Program-made: the position numbers and the translations under genes
From: Alphaproteobacteria bacterium
GTDB taxonomy: Bacteria; Pseudomonadota; Alphaproteobacteria; Geminicoccales; Geminicoccaceae
NCBI GenBank assembly: GCA_030431615.1
Contig: JAUIID010000029.1
Location: forward strand, 1-35,966
Length of the DNA stretch: 35,966 bases
Reading direction: 5' to 3'
The notes under the pieces: generated by a model
Databases searched by the model: none
What the model saw: the letters and a program-made list of their open reading frames with translations, nothing else
Told to the model about the DNA's origin: nothing
In this document: piece by piece, positions 17,490 to 25,513 of the stretch
Layout of the letters: every line of letters starts with the position of its first letter
Numbering within the stretch: position 1 is the first letter of the stretch

Positions 17490-18316
17490 GATGCCGTCGT
17501 CTTGATGGTCGTCTGCGCCGGTGTCATGGGCGGCAGCGGCGGCCCGGAGGGCGAGCCGGGCAGCGCGCAGACGTGGGTGTGGGCGTTGAAGATGGCCATG
17601 AAGGACTGTCCCTTGATCAGGGGTTCGCCGCCGGCGCCACCTAGCGCTACCGACTGGCCCTCGATGGTGATCATGGCACCCTTCACGTCGATGCCGGACG
17701 GGCCGGTGGCGATCTCGTTGCCCGAGGCATCGCTGGCGGTGATGCCGCCCGCCGCCATGGTCAGGCTGTTGCCGTTGGCATCCTCGATCCTGATCTCGCC
17801 GGCCTCGGCGTCGATCACGACCGTGGCACCGTTGCTGTCGGTAAGCGCGAGCGAACCGCCGGGGTTCAGCTCGACGACGGCACCGGCGGAGCTCGTCAGC
17901 GTGACCGCTTCCTCGCCAGCCTTGTCCTCGAGCACCAGGACGTGCCCGCTTTCGGTCTTGATGACCTTGGCCGTGGGCTCGTCATTGGCGGCGAACTCGG
18001 CCGGCGGTGCCACGTCCGGCTGATAGAACGTACCCGTCCAGACTGGCGCCGAGATGTCGCCCTCGACGAACTCGGCAAACACCTGGGCGTCGATCGGCGG
18101 CACCGCGACCATGCCGATATCGGCCATGCCGCCATAAGGCAGGCAGGGCAGGGCCCAGTCGCTCGGCTCCTCGCCGAGCACGCTCGGGATGGTGAGCCTG
18201 CAGCGGCCGAGCTTCTCCGGATCGGCATTGTCCACGACGAACGCCCGGTACTTGCCGTAATAGCGGTTCTGCTGCTGGCGGATCGTCTGCTCGAGGGCGC
18301 TCAGGTCGTCAGGCAT
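17486..18316 (-). CDS. gpV-like spike protein with OB fold, beta-helix and HxH apex
   Basis: This 276-aa protein resembles phage baseplate assembly protein V and the C-terminal half of VgrG/Afp8. Residues about 20-100 are the OB domain (YYGKYRAFVVDNADPEKLGRCRLTIPSVLG, then WALPCLPYGG and FVEGDISAPVWTGTFY). Residues 115-225 are short repetitive strands typical of a trimeric beta-helix spike. The end contains FNAHTHV at 243-249, whose HxH pair matches the iron-binding apex of P2-type spikes. It is expected to sit at the tip of the inner tube and puncture the target. It begins 9 bp after the hub gene; the hub and spike are fused in Afp8 but separate here. Confidence 0.9.
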   Translation of the reverse strand: MPDDLSALEQTIRQQQNRYYGKYRAFVVDNADPEKLGRCRLTIPSVLGEEPSDWALPCLPYGGMADIGMVAVPPIDAQVFAEFVEGDISAPVWTGTFYQPDVAPPAEFAANDEPTAKVIKTESGHVLVLEDKAGEEAVTLTSSAGAVVELNPGGSLALTDSNGATVVIDAEAGEIRIEDANGNSLTMAAGGITASDASGNEIATGPSGIDVKGAMITIEGQSVALGGAGGEPLIKGQSFMAIFNAHTHVCALPGSPSGPPLPPMTPAQTTIKTTAS

Positions 18317-18325
18317 CCCGCCCCC

Positions 18326-19492
18326 TCAAAACAGGCTCGAGATGGCCGAGGTGGCCGCGCCGAGCGGGCCGCCACCACCCGCGTCGTCGCCGGTCGCATT
18401 GCGCATCAGCTCGAAGGTCTGACGGTAGCCCGTGGCGTCGAAGACATGGCTTACCTTGTCGACATAGTAGACACCGCCATAGCGCTCGCCGGTGCCGTCG
18501 ACTTTGACCGTGCGCGCGACCTTCAGGACGTGGCCGTAGAGGCTGCCGTCGAGCTCGCCGGTGGCACGCACCCGGAAGGCGTGCTCGTTCACGAGCGCCT
18601 GGGCGCGGGCGCGCACTTCCTCCTCGCTCTCGTCGCCTTCCCGGCTGACCCGCCAGACCGACTCGGTGCCGGCATCCGCACCCTCGCTGGCCGCCGGTGC
18701 CGAGCCGAGCGGCTCTTCGTCCGCGGTCAGCGTCTCGGTGACCGGCGCCGTGCCGCCTTCCTGCGGCGCCACGTCGAAACGCACGCCGTCCGGGTGCTGC
18801 GCCTCGTCCTTGATGCTGAGCGAGAGGCAGTTGGTGGCCTTGCCGGCATAGACCATGATGGCGGCCTGGGCCTCGCCCGTGAGCCGCTTCGGCCCGAAAT
18901 AGACCTTTCCCTCCTGGAAGATCAGCTCGTAGCCATTGGCCCTGGCGCGCTCCATGAGGAACTGGATGGGGGTGGCGTCCTGCGAGAGCGAGCGGCTGGA
19001 CTGGCCATCGGAGCTCTCGCCATCGACCTCGAGGCCGGCAGGCGAGACCAGCTCCTCGAGGATCTGCCGGTCGGACATCGGCTCGTCCGCCCCCCAGACC
19101 GTGCGCATCTGATCGCGGTCCAGGACCGAGCTGTCGTCCTGGACCTGGATCTCGAGCGTGCAGCCGCCGCCATTGTTCGGGTAGTTGGGGGTGATCTCGA
19201 CGATGGTGCCGCGGATGATCTCCTCGATGTGGGTCTCGAAGTCCACGGACACCCTGATCGGCATCCAGCGTGCGAACCTGCCCGAGTCGGCGGCCATCCA
19301 CTGGCCGTCCTCCTTGCGCCGGTCCTCGATGACGATCTTGCCGGTTGCGGCCTCCGCCCGGCTGGTCTGGATCTCCACGTTCGTTACCAGGGGTGCCAGG
19401 ACATCGATGTCCTCCATCGACGTGCCGGTCTCGATCAGGCAGGAGGCCGGTGCCGTGATCTTGCTCTCGAGAATGGCGCCGAGGAGCGACAT
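18326..19492 (-). CDS. Late control gene D-like baseplate hub protein
   Basis: This 388-aa protein resembles phage gpD and the hub half of VgrG/Afp8. It shows an N-terminal beta-barrel, LEIQVQDDSSVLDRDQMRTVWGADEPMSDRQILEELV in the middle, the family-typical QDATPIQFLMERARANGYELIFQEGKVYFG segment, and a closing GGVYYVDKVSHVFDATGYRQTFELMRNA. The hub trimer connects tube and spike. The start is MSLLGAILESK at 19492, whose ATG overlaps the stop of the LysM-like gene (TGATG); an upstream frame of 62 codons would run back through that gene. A Glu-rich acidic loop lies between the two barrel parts. Confidence 0.9.
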   Translation of the reverse strand: MSLLGAILESKITAPASCLIETGTSMEDIDVLAPLVTNVEIQTSRAEAATGKIVIEDRRKEDGQWMAADSGRFARWMPIRVSVDFETHIEEIIRGTIVEITPNYPNNGGGCTLEIQVQDDSSVLDRDQMRTVWGADEPMSDRQILEELVSPAGLEVDGESSDGQSSRSLSQDATPIQFLMERARANGYELIFQEGKVYFGPKRLTGEAQAAIMVYAGKATNCLSLSIKDEAQHPDGVRFDVAPQEGGTAPVTETLTADEEPLGSAPAASEGADAGTESVWRVSREGDESEEEVRARAQALVNEHAFRVRATGELDGSLYGHVLKVARTVKVDGTGERYGGVYYVDKVSHVFDATGYRQTFELMRNATGDDAGGGGPLGAATSAISSLF

Positions 19493-19866
19493 CAGCGCGC
19501 GCCTCGCCGCCTCGGGATCAGGACGATGTCGCCGAGATTCTCGCTGCCCGTCGGATCGCTCGCATAGTCCTCGCTCAGGATGTTGCCCAGGGCGTCCCGG
19601 CGCGGCTCCGGCGTCGGGTCGTAGAGCGCATCCTCGAAGAAGAGGAAGTCCGGGTTCGCGTCGGCGATCTGCCGCCATTCGCGCGGCTCGGCATGATAGT
19701 GGAAGGCGAGCTGGTCCGGCCGGTCGCGCAGCACGACCGAATGCTCGAGGACCGGCTCGAGCTCGCCGAGCGGGCGGGCCCTGACCCCCTTGAACGAGCT
19801 GCGGCTCTCTTCATCCGGCGCAAACCGGGCCACCTTCTCGTAGAACGAGCCCTTCAGGAAAGCCAT
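19492..19866 (-). CDS. LysM-like / tail protein X-type protein
   Basis: This 124-aa protein has a short N-terminal segment followed by a LysM-like module: LAFHYHAEPREWRQIADANPDFLFFED, then a closing GDIVLIPRRRG, which is the usual LysM ending. In phage tails and eCIS such domains (tail protein X, C-terminal part of Afp7) sit at the tube-baseplate joint and are structural rather than cell-wall binding. A 2-base gap separates it from the preceding CIS-tube-type gene. Together the two genes look like Afp7 split in two (inference). Confidence 0.8.
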   Translation of the reverse strand: MAFLKGSFYEKVARFAPDEESRSSFKGVRARPLGELEPVLEHSVVLRDRPDQLAFHYHAEPREWRQIADANPDFLFFEDALYDPTPEPRRDALGNILSEDYASDPTGSENLGDIVLIPRRRGAR

Positions 19867-19868
19867 CG

Positions 19869-20492
19869 TCAGAATCCCGTCACGACGTTGAGCGCCGTCA
19901 TCGCCGTCTGGCGAATCTTGTCAGCGGTGGTGAATGGATTGTTGGATTCGATGATCTGCAGCGTCAGATCCATCTCGGCGCGGTAGGGCACGAGGTTGGG
20001 CAGATGCAGCAGCTCCTTCTGCGCCACGCCGGTCAGGAAGCAGGGCAGGAACTGCATGCCCCAGGCGAAGATCAGGACGGACGCCGATTCCTGCCGCTCG
20101 AAGGCCCGCGCACCGTCGCCGGTGAGGCTCGAGAGCACCTGCAAGCCGGCCGGCCCCTGGGCCTTCGGCTCGAGCATGGAGCGCAGCGTGTCGATCTGCG
20201 GCTGCACGCCGAAGAGGGCGGCAATCTGGTCTCGGTCATTCATCCGGTCGGTGGCATCGAGCAGGATGCGGACCGTGATGGCCTCGACATTGAGCTCGAA
20301 GCCCTGCGACACCCGGCTCGTCTCGAGCGGCGAGAGAAAATCGAACCCGGTCCTGGCACCGGGTGCGTCGCCCGTCCTGATCGTCGCCGTGCGCGAGCGT
20401 GAGATATCCTGCGGATTGAAGTCGAAGACGAGGGCGAGCGGCGGGATCGAGAGCCCGTACTCGAAGATCATGCCCTTCATCGGAACGGCCAT
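19869..20492 (-). CDS. CIS tube-type adaptor protein (Afp7 N-terminal type)
   Basis: This 207-aa protein starts with MIFEYGLSIPPLALVFDFNPQDISRSRTATIRTGDAPGARTG. The phrase VFDFNPQ followed by SRS/T is characteristic of the CIS tube N-terminal domain found in Afp7-like proteins. The middle (FELNVEAITVRILLDATDRMNDRD) and the FAWGMQFLPCFLTGVAQKELLHLPNLVPYRAEMDLTLQII stretch also fit the tube-like beta-barrel fold. It is expected to join the inner tube to the hub. The gene begins 3 bases after the stop of the 76-aa gene. Confidence 0.83.
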   Translation of the reverse strand: MAVPMKGMIFEYGLSIPPLALVFDFNPQDISRSRTATIRTGDAPGARTGFDFLSPLETSRVSQGFELNVEAITVRILLDATDRMNDRDQIAALFGVQPQIDTLRSMLEPKAQGPAGLQVLSSLTGDGARAFERQESASVLIFAWGMQFLPCFLTGVAQKELLHLPNLVPYRAEMDLTLQIIESNNPFTTADKIRQTAMTALNVVTGF

Positions 20493-20495
20493 CGA

Positions 20496-20726
20496 TCAGC
20501 CTCCGCCCCGCCGGTCCCGGGGCCCGGCCGTCCTGATCCGGCCCGATGCCTCGAGCGCCAGAGAAGCCGCGTTCCTGCCCCGGGCGTCGATGGAGATCGG
20601 GGCCAGGGGTGCCGCGCGCGTCTCCCGCACAGCCTTGCCGACCGCTTCGGCGATCTGCCTCGCGTCATGCGCCGCGGTCCGCTTGTGGCTCGCCGGCAGG
20701 ACCAGCGAGAGGCGCCTGATCCTCAT
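20496..20726 (-). CDS. Small eCIS-operon protein of unknown function
   Basis: This 76-aa protein starts MRIRRLSLVLPASHKRTAAHDARQIAEAVGKAV. That opening (a basic MRI-RL, a strand ending LPAS, and an amphipathic helix) is one I associate with short proteins encoded next to the AAA+ ATPase in eCIS clusters, but I cannot name a family. The start is fixed by a 4-bp ATGA overlap with the ATPase stop. The rest is basic and probably disordered (GRIRTAGPRDRRGGG). No catalytic motif, cysteine or membrane segment is seen. Confidence 0.7.
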   Translation of the reverse strand: MRIRRLSLVLPASHKRTAAHDARQIAEAVGKAVRETRAAPLAPISIDARGRNAASLALEASGRIRTAGPRDRRGGG

Positions 20727-22138
20727 TCCTCGGCCTCCACGTAGTCCGCGAGGAAACCGATCTCCGAGCGCCTGACCTGACGGTTGTTCTTGGAGAGCTC
20801 GGCCCAGACCGCCCGCGCGATGTGGCCGGCCTCGAGCTCGCCCGAATTGCCTGCGGCCAGGACGGTGGCGTAGGTCGCGGCATTCAGGATGCTGCCGCCC
20901 GACAGCCGCACGGCCTCGGCCAGCTGCAGCTTGGCGATCCTGTCGGCCCCCGGGATGGTCGTCGGCAGCGACCGCTCCCAAAGAGCCGTCCGTGCCTCGA
21001 GGTCGGGCGCCGGGAAGTCGATCACGAGCTGGAAGCGGCGGAGGAACGCGGCGTCGATGTTGGCGCGGAGATTGGTGGTCAGGATGACCGGGCCGTTGTG
21101 CCGCTCGAAGCGCGAGAGCATGTGGCTGACTTCGAGATTGGCGTAGCGGTCGCGGGCATCCGAAACCTCGCCGCGCTTGCCGAGCAGCCCGTCCGCCTCG
21201 TCGATCTGCAGGATGGCGCGCCGGCCATGCAGCGCATCCAGCAGCCGGTTCAGGTTCTCCTCCGTCTCGCCGACATACTTGGACATGATTCGGCCGAGAT
21301 CGAGCGCGTAGAGCGCCCAGGGCTCGCCCGTCTCTTCGCTCAGCGCATCCGCCACCACCGATGCCGCGAACGTCTTGCCCGTGCCCGAAGGCCCGCTGAA
21401 GAGTGCGAGCGGCCCGTGCATGGTCCGCAGGCCCCAGTTGCGGGCGCTGGTTTCGTGATGCCGGATCCACGACACGAGGTCGCGAAGCGAGGCGATCGCC
21501 TTCTCGGGGAGGACGAGATCGTCGAAACCGGCGCGTGCGGTCACGAGATGCGCGCCCGGTGGCGGCGCCAGATCGACCGGGCGGCCGAGAATGGTCCGCA
21601 CGGCAACCGGTGATGCCCTGACCGTCTGATAGGCGCCCTCGCCGGCGATCCGGACGAGATCGAAGGCGGCAAGCGGTGCCGCCGGTGCCAGCCGCTCGTA
21701 GAGGCAGTCGATCTCGTCGTCCGTATCCAGCATCAGCAGCTCCTGGATGAGTGCCAGGCTGGGATAGGGGCCGCCGGATTGCGGCTGCAGCGAATGCAGG
21801 CGGGCGGCGAGCAGCGGTCGCGCATCGGGTGCCATGGCGAGCGCCAGGAGATCGATGTCGATGGAGGTGAGGGAAGGGATCGCGCTCTCGGGGACGATAT
21901 CGGCCAGCTTCCGCCAGACACCGTCGCGCCTGCCGTCGACCACGGCCTCGGAGACGGCATCGAAGGACGTCGAGAAATCCTCGGAGAGCGCGCTGCCCGA
22001 CCGGCTCGCTTCGGCCAGCCCGACGAGATGGGCGATGCGCTGCCACTCTGCATCGAGCCCGGGTCCCGGCAACGGGCGCGCCGCAGCCCGGGCCTCGATG
22101 CCGGCCCGGGATCGGGCATTCGGGTGCACGTTCGCCAT
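20723..22138 (-). CDS. AAA+ ATPase (Afp15-type) of the eCIS
   Basis: This 471-aa protein has a helical N-terminal domain (about 30-200) and an AAA+ module: Walker A GPSGTGKT at 249-256, Walker B ILQIDEAD at 309-316, sensor 1 ILTTN at 352-356, arginine finger in FLRRF at 365-369, and sensor 2 GGSILNA at 414-420. Every key residue is present, so it should be active. Afp15-type ATPases are needed for eCIS assembly, possibly for cargo loading or chaperoning; the exact step is unsettled. Its ATG overlaps the stop of the DUF4255 gene (TGATG), and its stop overlaps the 76-aa gene. Confidence 0.95.
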   Translation of the reverse strand: MANVHPNARSRAGIEARAAARPLPGPGLDAEWQRIAHLVGLAEASRSGSALSEDFSTSFDAVSEAVVDGRRDGVWRKLADIVPESAIPSLTSIDIDLLALAMAPDARPLLAARLHSLQPQSGGPYPSLALIQELLMLDTDDEIDCLYERLAPAAPLAAFDLVRIAGEGAYQTVRASPVAVRTILGRPVDLAPPPGAHLVTARAGFDDLVLPEKAIASLRDLVSWIRHHETSARNWGLRTMHGPLALFSGPSGTGKTFAASVVADALSEETGEPWALYALDLGRIMSKYVGETEENLNRLLDALHGRRAILQIDEADGLLGKRGEVSDARDRYANLEVSHMLSRFERHNGPVILTTNLRANIDAAFLRRFQLVIDFPAPDLEARTALWERSLPTTIPGADRIAKLQLAEAVRLSGGSILNAATYATVLAAGNSGELEAGHIARAVWAELSKNNRQVRRSEIGFLADYVEAEE

Positions 22139-23175
22139 CAGCTCACCGTGAAGGAAATGCTGTTGGAGACCGGCTGCCCGGCGAGCGGCTGGTCGGTATC
22201 GTCGAGGATGCTGGCCCGGACAAGGGCAGCATCCCCGGCTTCGATGGTGCCGAGCGGCAGGACCACGATCGCATCCGGATCGTCGATCCGTGCCGCACCG
22301 ACATCGAAGGCCTGCGCCTGCGTGTCGCTGCCGCCGCTCGCCCTGTTCCAGGCGAGCTCGAGCTGCACGCGCGCACCCGGCAGACCGGCAATCGCGACGT
22401 TCAGGGACGCGGCATCGTCGGTAACGGAGGGCTGGGTCGTCAGCGTTCCGTCGTCATCGGCGAGAATGACCGGCAACCAGCCGGCGGGCGGTGGCGTGCC
22501 GGCGGTCTCGCCCGCGAGCGGAACGGCATGGGCATCGTCGCCAAACGATACCATGCCATTCGCGCCGATCGCGTGGGTGTACGGCGCCAGGTCCAGGATC
22601 GCGGCACGGGCCGGAGCCGCTGGAGTCCGGCGTGCCAGAGGCTCGATCGGGACGAGCGCGAACTCATAGGCCGCGGACAGCCGGTAGGCGGTCTCGCCGC
22701 CCTGCGTCGTCCAGATGTGGTTGAGCTCCTCCATGGTCAGCGACTGCATGACCGCCTGGAGCTGGTACTCGGTGAAGGCCGGCACCTCGCGGAAGTCCGA
22801 AGCGACGCCGGACGAGGCGCCGGGCAGGATGGTGGGGACGACCGGCTGCTCGGACAGGTAGCGGATCGCCAGCCCGAGTATCCTGAAGGCAATGTCCTCA
22901 TGCGGGTCCTCGGGCGTGCCGACAAAGGGTGTCAGCAGCGCATGCAGCCTGATGAAGTTGGGCTCTTCGGCGGTGGCGCCGGCGTGAAAGCCCGAGGGCG
23001 AAAGCCGGTAGAAGAAGAGATTGAGAATGTGCGTGTCGCTCGTCTCGGCGTTCCGCCTGACGGCTTCCGGCGAAAGGAGGGAGACGGTGACCGGCTCCAG
23101 CGTCGCGCCGAACCTGCCCTGCAGGAAGGCGGCTATGCCCCGGACCGCGACCGACAGGCTCGAGACCGTCTCCAT
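22138..23175 (-). CDS. DUF4255 tube/sheath terminator (Afp16/Pvc16-type cap)
   Basis: This 345-aa protein has a DUF4255 domain in the first 190 residues: LSVAVRGIAAFLQGRFG, then HILNLFFYRLSPSGFHAG, LHALLTPFVGTPEDPHEDIAFRILGLAIRYLSEQPVV and EELNHIWTTQGGETAYRLSAAYEFALVPIEP. The LFFYR and W-TQ--YRLS--YE--LVPIEP motifs are characteristic. Afp16/Pvc16 caps the distal end and ends tube elongation. The C-terminal 150 residues add an Ig-like beta domain (FGDDAHAVPLAGETAG, then VRASILDDTDQPLAGQPVSNSISFTVS) that short homologues lack. It is 3 bases downstream of the Glu-rich gene. Confidence 0.93.
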   Translation of the reverse strand: METVSSLSVAVRGIAAFLQGRFGATLEPVTVSLLSPEAVRRNAETSDTHILNLFFYRLSPSGFHAGATAEEPNFIRLHALLTPFVGTPEDPHEDIAFRILGLAIRYLSEQPVVPTILPGASSGVASDFREVPAFTEYQLQAVMQSLTMEELNHIWTTQGGETAYRLSAAYEFALVPIEPLARRTPAAPARAAILDLAPYTHAIGANGMVSFGDDAHAVPLAGETAGTPPPAGWLPVILADDDGTLTTQPSVTDDAASLNVAIAGLPGARVQLELAWNRASGGSDTQAQAFDVGAARIDDPDAIVVLPLGTIEAGDAALVRASILDDTDQPLAGQPVSNSISFTVS

Positions 23176-23178
23176 CGG

Positions 23179-24153
23179 CTAGAGCCTCTTCAGGTAGCGG
23201 GCGCGCATGATCCGGCGCCGGTCGCTGAACGGGGGCGCGGGTGCGGCGGCCTGCTCGTGAATGAGCACATCGACCTGCTCGATGACGACGTCGTGGCCGG
23301 TGCCGGCCGGCAACGCGCCAGGCCCGCCAACCAGCGAGGACAGGCTGCCGGGCACCAGCGAATGCGGCTCGAAGCTCTCCTGCGCCTCGCCGGCGCCGGC
23401 CGGCTCGTCGAGGCCGGGCGAATGGCCTGCCGGAGCCGGCTCGTACCCGCCGGCGCCCGACATGCCGCTGCCCGTCTCGCTCATCGCCGGCTCGCGGCGC
23501 AGCGCCATCAAAGGATTGGGCTCGTCCTCGTCCGTGACCGGCAGGTCGGCGGGCGGGCCGTTTGCCGGATCGAGGTCCGGATCGTCGGGCCGCGCATTTC
23601 TCTGCACCGACCAGGCCTGCACGGCCTCTTCTTCCGGCTCGGCCTGCCGCCGAAGCGCCTGCACCTCCTCCTCTTCTTCCTGCTCCTCGCGCCTCAGCCT
23701 GGCCGGCCGGGCCTCTTCCGTCTCTTCGTTTTCTGCTTCCTGCCGGCGCAGCGGCTGTGCCTCTTCTTCCTCTTCCGCCTGGCGCCGCAGGCGGAAGGGC
23801 TGGGCCTCCTCGTCCTCTGCCGCCTGACGGCGAAGTGCCTGAACCCCTTCCTCTTCCTCCTCCGCCTCGCGCCTCAGGCGGAGGGGCCGGGCTTCCTCCT
23901 CCTCTCCCTCTTCCGCCTGCCGGCGCAGCGGCCGAACCTCCTCCTCTTCCTCCTCGACCTCGCGCCGCACGGCCTGAGCTTCGTCCTCCTCCTCTTCCTG
24001 ACGGCTCAGCCTGAACGGCTGCACGCTCTCTTCCTCTTCCTCCGGTTGCCGCCGGACCCGACCCCCAATGCCGCGATCCTTCGGCACCATGGCGGGCGTC
24101 TGCGGCCTTGGGGAGAAGGCGCCGCGCTCGGCCAGGCGGGAGAACAGACCCAT
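23179..24153 (-). CDS. Glu/Arg-rich repeat protein of the eCIS operon
   Basis: This 324-aa protein is not assigned to a named family. Residues about 37-187 hold some ten degenerate units of 13-18 residues, each an acidic run (EEEEE) followed by V/A-Q/R-P/A-LRRQA, for example EEEEEVRPLRRQA, EEEEEGVQALRRQA and EDEEAQPFRLRRQA. The same acid-run plus LQ/RRQ style is common in the disordered parts of DUF4157 proteins. The C-terminus (HDVVIEQVDVLIHEQAAAPAPP, then basic RRRIMRARYLKRL) resembles short tail motifs seen in small eCIS-locus proteins. The repeat is probably a disordered or helical linker. It lies 2 bases after the CxxC gene and 3 before the cap gene, deep inside the structural block, so a structural or assembly role is likely. 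Confidence 0.8.
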   Translation of the reverse strand: MGLFSRLAERGAFSPRPQTPAMVPKDRGIGGRVRRQPEEEEESVQPFRLSRQEEEEDEAQAVRREVEEEEEEVRPLRRQAEEGEEEEARPLRLRREAEEEEEGVQALRRQAAEDEEAQPFRLRRQAEEEEEAQPLRRQEAENEETEEARPARLRREEQEEEEEVQALRRQAEPEEEAVQAWSVQRNARPDDPDLDPANGPPADLPVTDEDEPNPLMALRREPAMSETGSGMSGAGGYEPAPAGHSPGLDEPAGAGEAQESFEPHSLVPGSLSSLVGGPGALPAGTGHDVVIEQVDVLIHEQAAAPAPPFSDRRRIMRARYLKRL

Positions 24154-24155
24154 GG

Positions 24156-24971
24156 TCAGCGCCTGCCCGTCGCCCGGGCGCGGTCAGCCTCGATCATCGC
24201 CACGTAGGCGCGCCGGCGATCGGGCGGCAGTGGCAGGATTTCGGCCTCCCGCCAGTGGTAGCTGAACGCGATCAGATGGATCTCGCGCAGGATCGACTGG
24301 GGTGTCGGAAACACGTGGCGCAGCGGCTCGATCCGGGCGCCGGTCATCGCCTGGCAGTTCGGGCAGGCGATCTCCGCCACGTCGGCGAGATCGGGGGCCA
24401 TGGCCTCCAGCGCCTGCTCGATGGCGGCGAGATCGTCGTTGTCGAACAGCTCGGCCTCCCTGAGGCTCTCGGGATGCAGGCCGCAAAGCCCCGTGAAGAC
24501 ACGGCGCAGGTCCTTGCCGGCGGGGGCCCGTGCCGCGGCTTCCTCATGAAAGCCGTTGAGCGCCTCGAAGGCGCGCAGGCCCAGGGACGTCTCGACCTGC
24601 GCAACCGGGAAGCCCTCGCCAGCGCCTTTGCGCGGCGCGTCGATCAGCGAGAGGCGGAGATCGAAGGGCTTGCCGCAATGCGTGCACGGCGCCTCGAACC
24701 AGTCGAGCGCCGGGTTGAAGGCGAAGGCGGCCTTGTAGAGAAGCCATTCGCGGGCGGCCGCGTTGAGCGAGCGGACGAGCTGCCGGGTCGCTGGCTGTCC
24801 GCCGATCGTTCGATAGGCGGCGGCCACGAGCTCCGTCACGCGCCTCGGCCGCGTGGCGCTCAGATGCGCGGCTTCGGCCATCGCCATCTCGTCGGCACCC
24901 GTTCGCAGGCCGAGCACGGCGGCCGGAAAGGGCACGTCCAGCGTCAGGGCCCGGCGCTGCCCGTTCTTCAC
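24156..24971 (-). CDS. CxxC-containing baseplate-type protein of the eCIS operon
   Basis: This protein of about 271 aa has two CxxC pairs (CTHC at about 96-99 and CPNC at about 203-206) that could bind one zinc ion. The C-terminus (PTPQSILREIHLIAFSYHWREAEILPLPPDRRRAYVAMIE) resembles the small T4-type baseplate/hub assembly proteins (gp26/gp51-like) found in some tail and eCIS loci; the rest is unrecognised. I chose the GTG at 24971, which gives a 1-base gap after the tube gene. ATG starts at 25004 and 25022 are possible but would overlap that gene by 30-50 bp. Confidence 0.75.
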   Translation of the reverse strand: MKNGQRRALTLDVPFPAAVLGLRTGADEMAMAEAAHLSATRPRRVTELVAAAYRTIGGQPATRQLVRSLNAAAREWLLYKAAFAFNPALDWFEAPCTHCGKPFDLRLSLIDAPRKGAGEGFPVAQVETSLGLRAFEALNGFHEEAAARAPAGKDLRRVFTGLCGLHPESLREAELFDNDDLAAIEQALEAMAPDLADVAEIACPNCQAMTGARIEPLRHVFPTPQSILREIHLIAFSYHWREAEILPLPPDRRRAYVAMIEADRARATGRR

Positions 24972-24972
24972 G

Positions 24973-25485
24973 TCAGCTCTCGGCCGGTTCCTGGATGCCT
25001 TCATCGCGCACGAATCCTTCATGCTGCAGCATGATCGACTGGATACCGACCGTGTTCATGTTGTTGGCGTCGAACTCGGGAAGGGCCGTGAACTCCGACA
25101 CCCAGGCGCGTCTGAGCTGGTAGGAGATGGCCGGCGTGCCCTGCAGGTTGAGGACATTGATGATCACGTCGCGGCGGTAATTGACGAGGCTCATGCCGGC
25201 ATCGCCATCGGCCACGTTGTTCACGGAATTGGCCCACTCGGCGAAGACCGGATCGTGGCTGAGCCCGTGCTCCAGGGTCACCGCCTCGAAGCTCGAGCCG
25301 CCGGGCATCACCCGCTGGTAGGAAGGATCGCCGGCCGAGCGCCATTTGACGGCCTCGGTGGTGCGCTTGAGCGCGCCCATCTTGGTGAGGCCGGCCACGA
25401 CCTGGCCGGCGATGACGACCTGGAACTTGAACGTCCTGTATGGATCGAAGCGATGTGCGTTGGCGGGAAACATCGGCGCTGGCAT
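24973..25485 (-). CDS. Inner tube protein (T4 gp19 / Afp1-type)
   Basis: This 170-aa protein is the tube subunit. It starts DPYRTFKFQVVIAGQVVAGLTKMGALKRTTEAVKWRSAGDP, the standard gp19-family opening, and continues with RVMPGGSSFEAVTLEHGLSHDPVFAEWAN, the family's typical loop and strand, then VINVLNLQGTPAISYQLRRAWVSEFTALPEFDANNMNTVGIQSIMLQHEGF. Only one tube gene is present, where Afp has Afp1 and Afp5. A very strong ribosome binding site (GGAGGAA) lies before the ATG, fitting the need for many copies. It follows the sheath gene by 28 bp. Confidence 0.95.
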   Translation of the reverse strand: MPAPMFPANAHRFDPYRTFKFQVVIAGQVVAGLTKMGALKRTTEAVKWRSAGDPSYQRVMPGGSSFEAVTLEHGLSHDPVFAEWANSVNNVADGDAGMSLVNYRRDVIINVLNLQGTPAISYQLRRAWVSEFTALPEFDANNMNTVGIQSIMLQHEGFVRDEGIQEPAES

Positions 25486-25513
25486 GCTTTTTCCTCCTGA
25501 CTGATGCTGCGCG

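Noticed and set aside
20727..22046. Long minus-strand frame extending upstream of the 76-aa gene
   Set aside because: The extension is an Arg-rich shadow of the AAA+ ATPase; only the last 76 codons after the ATGA overlap look real.
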